From NCBI GenBank assembly GCA_025201345.1, contig JAIXMG010000033.1, positions 372,001 through 436,000 on the forward strand: a stretch of DNA of 64,000 bases, in the 5' to 3' direction. The translations under genes and the position numbers were made by a program. This DNA is from Thamnidium elegans. Taxonomy: Eukaryota; Mucoromycota; Mucoromycetes; Mucorales; Mucoraceae. Below, one piece after another: positions 11,948 to 20,885 of the stretch (position 1 is its first letter; each line of letters begins with the position of its first letter). Under the pieces are notes generated by a model. The model was not told the origin of the DNA. It was given only the letters and a program-made list of their open reading frames with translations, and searched no databases.

Positions 11948-12917
11948 CACCTTGGCCGACAGAATGGCCAAATCGTACCATTTCGGACATTTTGTATCTA
12001 CCCATCTCTCAACAAAACGGTAGCTTTCCCCCTATTTTAGTGGAAATTCAGCATACAGTTGACAACGATTTTATTTTGAGACTCATGTCTTATGCCATAT
12101 CTCTCTATCGCCAATACAATAAAATACCGATTGTGTTAACATTTGTTATCTCTTCGATGAATATGAAGTCTCAAAGAAAACGGTACAAAATAAAGACCAC
12201 CCTTTTCTTCGTCAATACTCTTGCCAACCTTGGGCCAAGATGTGTTACTTTGTGACCGGCAGCTCGATAGAAACAAGCTTGACATCACCCCTTTCTCCTT
12301 TTGTTGCTTTGTCAACATTTTTTATCAGTCAACATCCTTCACTTTTAGTGAACCCTTTCCGCAATGACCCCACAATTCAATTTTTATATTCAATTGCTGC
12401 ACGGGTGTTCCAAGAACAAATGGATGAAAGTACAAAACCCACAGAAGATTTGTTGCTGGTGTGTGAAAATACGGAAAATGTTTTAACGAACGCAATATCA
12501 GCATTATCAGAAGAAGTTCCAGATGTTGAAAAATGCAAGAAAATTTTAGACGATGGTAAACTACTTCCTGCTGCTTTAAAAAGAAAATATGAGTCCATCT
12601 CATTAGAAGCTCCCAATACCAGCACCAGCAGCAGCAGCAGCACCAACGCCAACGCCGATACCATCACCAACATCAACACCAACATCAACACCAGCACCAG
12701 CACCAGCACCAGCAGCAATACCAGCAACAATACCAACACCAGTACCATTAGCAACTGGGATCATTTAGAGCACTACCTTTCCAATCTAAATAATAATACA
12801 CCCATTTCATGGGAGCGTGTGTATGAGGATGGTCGGGAGCTTGGTTTTTTTAAAAACTATACCAAATGGACTACAATGAAGTCTAGCTATTATAGATGGA
12901 AAAAAAATAAAAAATGA
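11794..12917 (+). pseudogene. PD-(D/E)XK nuclease-like protein with one frameshift
   Basis: ATG at 11794 opens a frame running to 12255; an overlapping frame continues from about 12150 to 12917. One shift near 12150 (after 'VLTFVISS', before 'DEYEVSKKTVQNKDHPFLRQ') joins them into about 374 residues. The first part has 'TISDILYLP' followed by 'PPILVEIQHTVDND', the Asp...Glu-x-Gln arrangement of PD-(D/E)XK nuclease-like proteins that are numerous in Mucorales. After a Ser/Thr/Asn low-complexity linker (12620-12750), the C-terminus is a basic module (WERVYEDGRELGFFKNYTKW ... YYRWKKNKK) that may bind DNA. The function is unknown. The single break could be a real mutation or a sequencing error. 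The first 50 codons are duplicated in the right arm. Confidence 0.65.
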
Positions 12918-13034
12918 GGCTATTTGTGCTTTATATCAAATCATATAAAAGAAAGAAAGACCATTGATAACAAAAACTAACTGTGCTTTAACAAACAATT
13001 ACGTGTTTCATTAACAGGTAGAGATTACCCCTCC

Positions 13035-13240
13035 CTGCCCAAATGGGCAGTCTCTTAAAGTATACATTCCGTAAAAAAAAATACATCTTTTAAAAAACTA
13101 ATTATATATTTTTAAAGACAAAGTTGTCTAGTATAAGTACCTTTTTTTTTCTTTTTTTTTTTTATCGTATGTATTTGTAAAGATATGATTTATGCAGAGA
13201 GCCTTGTTTTAGAGTTTTTTTACACTGCCCAAAAGGGCAG
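13035..13240. repeat. Two copies of a 16-bp palindrome at the left piggyBac end
   Basis: ctgcccaaatgggcag at 13035-13050 and ctgcccaaaagggcag at 13225-13240; the right end has one at 15804-15819. Their subterminal positions fit transposase-binding sites, by analogy with internal repeats in other piggyBac elements. Confidence 0.7.
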
Positions 13241-13325
13241 GCCCTTTAAAGGTCATTTAATATATTAAAAAAAATATTTTATTTGATATCCATAATATGA
13301 CAGATAGAAAATACGATAATAAATG

Positions 13326-15649
13326 TTACTGAATTGTTTTTTCCTTTCCAACTTCAAGTAAATGCGAGTGATAGCACTTTTGACAAAGGGGTATGTCGGG
13401 GTTACAAGAGCAGCATTTCTCTACTCTTGTGCCACTTATACCTTTGTCAATGCAAGCTCTACACGCAAGTCTTCGTCTCTTAAGCCCTTTTTCGTTTTTT
13501 ACACGCACAAAGTTCATGGTATGAGATGAGGTTATCCCTGCGATTGTTTGCAGTATACACAGAACCTATTTTTTATATTACAAACCTCTTTTTTTTCAAT
13601 GCTAATAACAAACTTACTTTTATGCGTCCCATACTCGTCAATTACATCAGGTCGATTTACTACAGTTACATGGCTATTACTTTCTTCAGTTCGCTTATAG
13701 GGAGTCATCCTAGTGGTTCCACACGAAGACCCAAATAATTTCACTTTCTTATCACGGTAAGCACAAACAAAGATTTTTCCATCATCACTGTTTCTGTGTA
13801 TCGTATAATGACTTCCACGAAGAGCCTCAACTTGAGATGCTATATCAGCAGTAGGCATTCCCCTAGGCCAGTATCGACGCTTTGTTACTTGCATGATCGA
13901 AGACAAGCCAAGTTCGCTTAGCATTCTTACCATATCCGGAGAACCAAACCAAGAGTCAGCAATTACTGTCCTTCCACTGGAAAACCAAGGTTTTACCAGC
14001 CGTTTTACTGTGGCAAGCAAGTTACGCATATCAGGGTAATTATCGTACTCCTTAGGACAAGGATCACTGACTGTATCCAAGCGAATAATACAATTGGTAT
14101 GGTAGTCAGCCAGTGTCTTGAATTCTTGGCCGATTGGGTGAGGCTTCCGGGGTACCTTCTTAACATTGGGCATATCAACACCTAGCCACTGATTCATTGG
14201 TTCATCAATTACCAAATTTTGGCAGGGTGTCAAGCAACTAGCACAGTGACTGTTAAAAGCTTCAATAGTTGACCTGACCTGATACAACGGATCACGAGCA
14301 AACTTTTCAGCAGAACATACTTCAAACACATGCATCTTCATAATATCGTTGAATCTTTTCTGAGACATGTACTTATTACAATTGAGAGATAGTCTTACGT
14401 TACTGTTTCCAGCATTCCAGTAGGCTTTAATATCCCAATGTCTAACGGACGACATTGCTGATAAGATCGCAATCCATGTCAAATATTCAATAAAAGTCAA
14501 ATCAGTCCACGAAGTCAACACCATTCTTGCATTGATGTTAATATTGCTAACAATAACATTGAAGTGTTCTAAGGGCAAAAAAAAACAAGAAGTAATCAAC
14601 AGGATGACAAAATCTAGCATCGACTAGATTTAATTTAGCTTTTTTTGAAGCATAACCATTGTTTGTCTGAATACGACTGTCTATATAGACCTCTCCAGCA
14701 GCCCAACTGTGATATTGACGATTATGCTAATAAGAGTAAATATCAAAAAAAGAAAATAAAGAAAATAAACGTAGAATTTATCAGACTTTAAAAAGGGATT
14801 GTTGTTTTTATTAATGAAATAATGTGTGCCTTATATACAAAATAAGTTAAATAAGCGCTTATCCACTTAATATGAAACATGGACAATGTTAACCATCTAA
14901 TAGTGGATGAGCAATTTGGAAATATAAATAGTTTCTTTAGAAGGTCAATTGTAACAGCGGCAATGCTTATTATCTTTCTAATTGGCTTTTCTAAATAAAA
15001 GATCCAGGATAGAGGCTTGTTCATTCAAAATAATTGGGGCATTATTTATGAACCAGCTATTTGTCCTTGATAAGAATTAAAACAGCCTAATGCTTATATA
15101 ATCGATAAAAGAGAACAATAGAAGGTGTCTGAGTAGATATATGTAATATACAACATTTGTGTATAATTTATGTAAGCAATATGTGAAAACATATACCTGT
15201 ATAAATTATGTATAAATTTGTATCATTGAATATACTACGTAAGTACAACACCAACCATCAGAAGGAGTCAAATCTAACTCTTCCTCTACATTTTCGTACT
15301 CCTCAGACTCGTCTGAATCATCCGACTTGTCTCTTACTACTTCCAGAACCACAGGAACACTGTTGCTGACGCCCTCGTTGTTGCTGCTGAGGTTGTTTTG
15401 AGATTCCAGGTACCTGATGCATGTTGTTGCAATTGGCATGATGAGTGAAGGCGCTTCATCCAATTTCACTTCGTAACCAGCATTACCGTTAACTTCGACA
15501 CGACCAGCAGTTATTCCTTCGAAACTGAGACCTACAGCGGTCAGGTCGTACTTTTGTTGCAAAGTTTTTCGTACGTCCTTGTCCTTTATGAAGCGTAAAC
15601 TTACAGAAACAAGTACATTGACGTCTAGTTTGGGATTAACACGTGGCAT
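13326..15649 (-). pseudogene. piggyBac transposase, damaged
   Basis: The N-terminal exon (15649-15206) has an acidic stretch typical of fungal piggyBac proteins. The middle (15205-14620) is hard to read: 'ILNEQASILDLLFRKAN' at about 15030-14980 resembles the family but stops follow. The catalytic part (14620-13532) is well preserved, with 'LVIDEPMNQW' (first Asp), 'VIADSWFGSPDMV' (second Asp) and 'RPDVIDEYGTHK'. An intron (donor GTAAGT) leads to 'SSVYTANNRRDNLISYHE', where the family's third Asp seems to be Tyr. The Cys-rich zinc ribbon (CRACIDKG...CCSCNPDIPLCQKC) follows in another frame, without the usual 80 or so intervening residues. I infer an inactive copy. Confidence 0.75.
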
Positions 15650-15866
15650 TTTAGTTAAACTTTAATATAAGTAATGACTGAAAGTATAGAAAGAAAAGTA
15701 GCGTTAAGAGAACCAAAACATTTATTAACTCATATATTTTCATGAAATCAATTCAAAATTAGAAAAAAGCTAATGGACTATTTAAAATTCTTTGTTTTAT
15801 AGCCTGCCCAAAAGGGCAGACTTAATCTCTACTTGTTAATAAAAAAAAAAATAGCGAGCGTTAATG

Positions 15867-16423
15867 GAGTATTTTGTTAAAACCGCTACTCTCAATCTTC
15901 ACTTGAATCATTGCCAAACGCTTGGAAAGAATAGTTTGCCGTACAAATAAATCCTCATCAGACAGGCTTTGTTCTTGATCGGTTTCTTGGTGAAAATGGT
16001 TTGGTTCTTTCAATGATTTAAGATCAAGCGCGAGCGCACAGTATTGATGGTCAGCCTAGGAATTCTCTGGGACCAGGAAATAGCGTATGTTTTCAGATAG
16101 AGTTGTATTGCTTCAATTTGCTTTGAACAAATCTCTTTATCGATACATCTGTCCCAATAAGTTTCAGCGTGTTGAACCTACCTCTTACAATTTTCGCGGG
16201 TAATTGTAGTGGCAGTCTACGTAATACGTAGAGGAAGAATATCTGCTTTATCGGAAGGATTTCGACGTTTGTGTTGTTTAGTTTTGGGCCAACGCTCTTC
16301 AATTGAATTTAGAAATGAATAATATGGAGGCATAAATAGAGGCTCATATGCGTGTTTTTCTGTAGCAACAAATATAGCCGCAGAGTGATGCATTCTACAA
16401 CGATCTAAAATAGTAAATGTATA
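15867..16423 (-). pseudogene. DDE_3/Tc1-type transposase C-terminal fragment
   Basis: Read on the minus strand from 16423, 'FTILDRCRMHHSAAIF' is followed by 'EPLFMPPYYSFLNSIEERWP' and 'KTKQHKRRNP', the second Asp region and the D/E-containing 'PPYSPxLNxIEExW' block of DDE_3 transposases. After a frameshift come 'ITRENCK', 'QHAETYWDRCIDKEICSKQI' and 'EAIQLYLKTYAIS'. A final readable frame (about 16056-15867) contains 'QEQSLSDEDLFVRQTILSKR' of unknown affiliation. It is a different family from the FYEDGQ transposases nearby. The fragment abuts the inner edge of the right inverted arm exactly. Confidence 0.65.
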
Positions 16424-17138
16424 AATAGTTGCATTTTCCTTCAGATCCAAATGTGGTCTCAACGACAATGTCAATCACAGTGGGATTCAATAAAATTTGT
16501 TTCGACATCAAGTCTGTGCCTGGTCGTAATTTATGTGGCAGTTTTAAAGATAGAAGTTCTCTGGGGAGGTCCGTCATTTTGTACTTTAGTTCCAAATATC
16601 TTGATACCAGATAAAGTGAAAAACGCATGTTACCAGGTATCAATCCTAGCTTTTTAGCCAATCAAATTCCAAGTTGACTTGATACTTGATACCAGATAAA
16701 GTGAAAAACGCATGTTACCAGGTATCAATCCTAGCTTTTTAGCCAATCAAATTCCAAGTTGACTTGATACTTGATACCAGATAAAGTGAAAAACGCATGT
16801 TACCAGGTATCAATCCTAGCTTTTTAGCCAATCAAATTCCAAGTTGACTTGATACTTGATACCAGATAAAGTGAAAAACGCATGTTACCAGGTATCAATC
16901 CTAGCTTTTTAGCCAATCAAATTCCAACATTGAGCTGATACCAGATCAAGTGACATAACGTTATTACATTTACAGCCAACGCCAATTGACGGATTTTTTA
17001 AATAAAGGCGGAAATTGCTCTTTCCAATCTACGTTTTTCTTTTACATACAAAATGAGCTTCAAAATGTTTTACGAAGATGGCCAAGACGAGATTTTAGAT
17101 GAAAACGGAGCTGAAGCAATGGACTGGGAAGAGGAAGG
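16424..17138. repeat. Right arm of the long inverted repeat
   Basis: Reverse complement of 11318-11947, nearly base for base. It is longer than the left arm because the 85-bp array has one more unit. The copied PD-(D/E)XK start (minus strand, codons from about 16577) is cut at 16424 and joined to unrelated transposase sequence, so no functional copy exists here. Confidence 0.8.
16601..16927 (-). repeat. 85-bp tandem repeat, about 3.8 copies
   Basis: The block 'agccaatcaaattcc' ends at 16670, 16755, 16840 and 16925, an exact 85-bp period. The sequence matches the array at 11529-11771 in reverse orientation. Confidence 0.9.
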
Positions 17139-18370
17139 CGATCCTTTTAACATTGAAACATTCATGACCTTAACTCAGTACCAGAGGACGCGAGTAATGT
17201 TAAATCTCGACCCTGCCGAGCCTCGACTCGATACAGTGATGGAAGAAGTTGAGAAGTGTATAAAAAAGGAACCTAGCTCGAAGTACAATATTTATTCCAA
17301 CGACCAGAAGAGTTTGTTTCTTTATTGTCTTCGATTAAAACTCATGAGTGCCGCAGCAGCAGGAAGGCATGCTCGAATCGTTGAACGCACAGCTCAAAAA
17401 TGGGCCAAAAGATTAAGAGAGGACCCTGACTGGGATATATATGAGAAGGAAACCAACAAATTTAACAGGAAGCCTTCGCAACTACAAGCTGAGCACAAAT
17501 ATCATTTGATCAACTTCTTCGACGAACACCCTCAGGCAAGGAAAGAAGACGCCGTCGAAAGTTTAACTAAAGCTTTTGAAGGCTTCAACCTCAAAAAGTC
17601 TTCAGTTGGATCTTTTCATTCTTAATGAATGCAATTTGACTGTAAAGCGCGTAACTCGTCACCCGGAGGGAAGAAATACCCCAGGACGCATTGAAGAACG
17701 ACGTTTATGGGTTGAGAAATGGATCCAGACTGATATGGATTACCTCGCAAATTGTGTGTTTGTCGATGAAGCAGGGTTCAATATAAATATGCGGGGTCCT
17801 ACTGCACGCTCCGCCAAAGGCACTCCAGCAGTAGTAGTAACGCCAACAACAAGGGCAATTTCGCATACCATATTAGGTGCAGTATCAGCTTCAGGTGTTG
17901 TAAACTTGGAGGTTAGGGTCTCGATAGCACCCAAGAGAGTTAAAGTTGATGGCGCTAGAAAAAGAAAGAAAGAGGGGACCAAGAAAATGTCCAAGGGAAC
18001 TGTAACGGGCCATTATATGCGTTTTATCTATAAGACCATGCTTGAAATGGACAAATTTCCTGCCATGAAAGGCTATTACATTATCATGGATAATGCGCCT
18101 ATTCACACTTCTGCTGAGATTGAGAAGATAATCATTAGTAGGGGCTACTGGTGTATATACCTCCCCCCATATTCTCCAGAGCTCAACCCTATTGAAAATT
18201 TCTGGTCTGTGTTAAAGGGAAAGGTTCAACGTACTCAGTTTAACGACACTGAGGACTTGAAATCAAGAATAGTTGAGTCATGTGGATACATTGAGCCAAT
18301 TGTTCTTAAAAATACAGTGCAACATTCTGTTAATAACTTTCAAAAATGCTTACGTAGTGAACCTCTTTGA
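17053..18370 (+). pseudogene. Mariner-type DDE transposase with one frameshift
   Basis: The first frame runs from ATG 17053 to 17625 (190 residues): acidic N-terminus, then a helix-turn-helix region with 'RHARIVERTAQKWAKRLRED'. The second frame (readable from about 17600 to 18370) continues with 'LNECNLTVKRVTRHPEGRN'. It has the catalytic triad in order: 'VFVDEAGFNIN', 'YIIMDNAPIHT' and 'YLPPYSPELNPIENFW'. One base-level shift near 17600 separates the halves ('LKKSSV' / 'LFILNECN'). Apart from this the protein looks complete (about 430 residues). It could be a recently disabled copy or carry a sequencing error. All three catalytic positions are intact, unlike in the left copy. Confidence 0.8.
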
Positions 18371-18390
18371 ATAAAAAGGCTTTTAATAAG

Positions 18391-18551
18391 TCAATTGGAA
18401 TGAATAATTTCCGTCTATTGAAAAATCAAGATCCGTCTTTTGGAAACCTAAAAACCGCCCTTTGAGATTTTTCAATTCCGTCATTTGGAATTTCAATACC
18501 CGCCCATTGATTTTTATAAAACCGCCCTTTAGTTAAAAAATCCGTCAATTG
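18391..18551 (+). repeat. Array of eight degenerate CCGTC/CCGCC-TTGG motifs
   Basis: Short motifs of the type ccgtcnnttgg or ccgcccnttg start near 18391 (partial), 18411, 18432, 18455, 18478, 18499, 18522 and 18542, spaced 20-23 bp, about two helical turns. The last is part of the terminal repeat. The left copy has similar motifs near its 3' end (10652-10760). They are probably transposase-binding sites. Confidence 0.6.
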
Positions 18552-18657
18552 GCTGTACAAAGAACAATTGACGTACAAAAAAAAACTAGTCTAAAAAAAA
18601 CTGTCTCACAGGGGATCAAATTTGATGTATGCCATCATTTTATTATACAGGAAGATG

Positions 18658-20666
18658 TTAATGGGTTAAAGCAGACATGATATGAGACGAATCAATCTAT
18701 TTTAAGTATAAATAATACGAGTTAAAACAATTAATTTTTATATATAAATGTAATGAAAATACTTGCCTTGGTATTATTTACATTCTCACGAAGACAAACC
18801 ATGGCAGCTTCCCTAAACAAATTATCCAACTCTGCACCTAAATATAATATACTAAGAAACTATACTACTGTGTATAATAGATCAATACTTCTTACCTGAC
18901 CAATTCTTGGTTCTTTGAACAAGTTGATTTAACTCAGTATCATTCAACACAATAGGCATACGAGAACTAATTCCCTTGATAATATCTAATCTTTGTTTAT
19001 CATCAGGTAATGGTATAAGAATATGTTCATCAAACCGACCAGGTCTTAATACAGCTGGATCAATCGAATCAATACGATTCGTAGCTGCAACTACCAATAA
19101 ATCAATTTGTGCGCTTTTTGAAGTTTTAGTTAATAAACCATCCATTTCTAATTAAAAAAAAGTTAAATACCATCCTTCCCACATTTATACACATATGAAA
19201 CAACAAACCTGTTAAAAATCCAGTAACAATTCTATCGCTTGTATTTTCGGAAGAATTACTAGTTCCTCTTTTTGGTAAAAGCATATCAATCTATTTGTAA
19301 ACACATGAAGGAATAAATAAATAGATAAAATAGACATATATATTGTTTACCTGGTCTATAAACAAAATACAAGGTGAATTGGCTCTTGCTTGTGAAAACA
19401 ATTTTGCAATTCCTTTTTCCGATTCACCAATGACTTTGGATCTAATTTGAGAGCTTTCGACCAACAGAAAATTGACACCAGCTTCTGCAGCCAAAGCAGA
19501 ACAAAGCATAGTTTTACCTACACCGGTAGGGCCGTGAATTAAAATGCCTTTGGGAGGAGAGATACCCAACGCCAAGTAACTTTCAGGGTGTCTAAAAGGT
19601 TGAATGACAGATGTTTTAATTTCTTGGATAATATCATCAATACCAAATAAGTCTGAAAATGTAATATCTGGTATTTTACTAGCGAATTCGTTCAAGTTGG
19701 ATGGTCTAACAATTTTTAAAGCTTGCATAAAATCATTGATTTCAAGGTATTCCCGTCCTTGTTTTATTAATGCTAGTATTACTTGCGAACAAACACTTTG
19801 TAAATCACTAGGTACAAATCCATGCGTAATCTTTGACACTTTTAATAAAATTACTTCTTTTTCTTTTTCAGAACGAAATGGTAAAGCTAAATACATTTAT
19901 ATAAATAAATATATTCATTCACTCTTACAAAAAAAAAAAAAAAAAAAAACTTACCTTGCGTGATGATATTTAATACTTCATATCTTTGTTCTGGTATTTT
20001 TATAATAATTTCCTGTATATCATCTAATCGACCAGACCTTAAAAAAGAAGGATCTACAGCATGCAATCTACTGGTTAAACCTATAATAAATACACCACTA
20101 TTTAATCCATCAATTAATGACATTAATATTGAAGAGATGCGCATATCCAAACTAGCTTTCTTTGACGTTAATTTTCCTGCAATCATATCAATTTCGTCCA
20201 AAATAATAATCGAATTTTTATCTTGATTTGCTCTTTCAAATACTTTGTCCAATTTTGTTTCACTGGCACCTTCCTCTATCCCATTTTTTAAAAAGAAAAA
20301 AACGATACGTAAATATCCTGTGCTATCCTATTATATACGCGCACAAATGATTGTTTTTTTTACCTGTTTGGTATATATCAGAACTATTTAATACGTAGTA
20401 AGGTAAGTTGGAATACTCTATGTATATAAAAGAAAGTGTTAAAAAAACACACAAATACAAAATAGTCGTAAAACTTTACTTGCTATAGTTGTTGCTAAAA
20501 CGGTCTTTCCTGTACCAGGTTTACCAAAGAGTACTAAACCTTTGGAACGTGGTAAAGTAGATAAAGTGGGACTTGTTTGTATCACACTTAGTTTTTTTAA
20601 TATGTGTTGTATTAAAACTTTACAACCTCCAATCTCACAACTGACTTGTTCTAACCATGACTCCAT
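18658..20666 (-). CDS. Tandem AAA ATPase, AFG2/SPATA5L1-like
   Basis: Eight exons (20666-20480, 20417-20364, 20275-19955, 19886-19351, 19290-19209, 19147-18896, 18837-18767, 18696-18658) join in frame to 513 residues. Domain 1 has Walker A GKPGTGKT, Walker B IIILDEID and the arginine-finger segment 'DPSFLRSGRLDD'. Domain 2 has Walker A GPTGVGKT, Walker B 'CILFIDQID' and 'DPAVLRPGRFDEHI'. The order resembles the CDC48/AFG2 group, but with almost no N-terminal domain, as in SPATA5L1-type proteins that act in ribosome maturation. Two oddities: domain 2 has Gln where the catalytic Glu is expected, and the seventh intron appears to begin GC rather than GT (AAG|GCAAGT). The exact subfamily is uncertain. 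Confidence 0.82.
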
Positions 20667-20885
20667 TGCTTAATAATAATAAAAATATACTGTACAAACA
20701 ACGACCTTTTAAAACTTTTTTTTTTTTTGTACTTTATTATTTTTTTTAAACACACACTACACGGTCACAAGATTTTTTTTTAAAATACGCATTACCACAT
20801 ATTATTTTTTTATTTTCTTTTCTTTTCATTCTTTTCTGATTCTAATTTTTTATAGTATACGTATATATAAAGTAAAAAAAGCGTC

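Larger units (their letters stand above)
13015..15835 (-). mobile_element. piggyBac element, 2,821 bp with TTAA duplications
   Basis: TTAA at 13011-13014 and at 15836-15839 flank the element. The ends are inverted: left CAGGTAGAGATTA and right, reverse-complemented, CAAGTAGAGATTA (12 of 13 identical). Each end is followed by a subterminal palindrome, ctgcccaaatgggcag at 13035-13050 and ctgcccaaaagggcag at 15804-15819, with a further internal copy at 13225-13240. The only gene is the minus-strand piggyBac transposase. TTAA duplication, terminal repeats and the DDE_Tnp_1_7-type protein agree. It sits inside the inverted-repeat island, downstream of the PD-(D/E)XK gene. Confidence 0.88.
16973..18555 (+). 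mobile_element. Mariner-like element, near full length (right copy)
   Basis: The 1,583-bp element is flanked by TA at 16971-16972 and 18556-18557. Left end CAGCCAACGCCAATTGACGG; right end reverse-complemented CAGCCAATTGACGGATTTTT; the ends share the ATTGACGGATTTTTTAA block. It carries one plus-strand transposase gene and a 3' subterminal array of short repeats (18391-18551). It is longer and better preserved than its inverted relative at 10640-11483. Confidence 0.82.

Noticed and set aside
12325..12754. Minus-strand Leu/Val-rich frames
   Set aside because: Antisense of the Ser/Thr/Asn linker of the PD-(D/E)XK gene.
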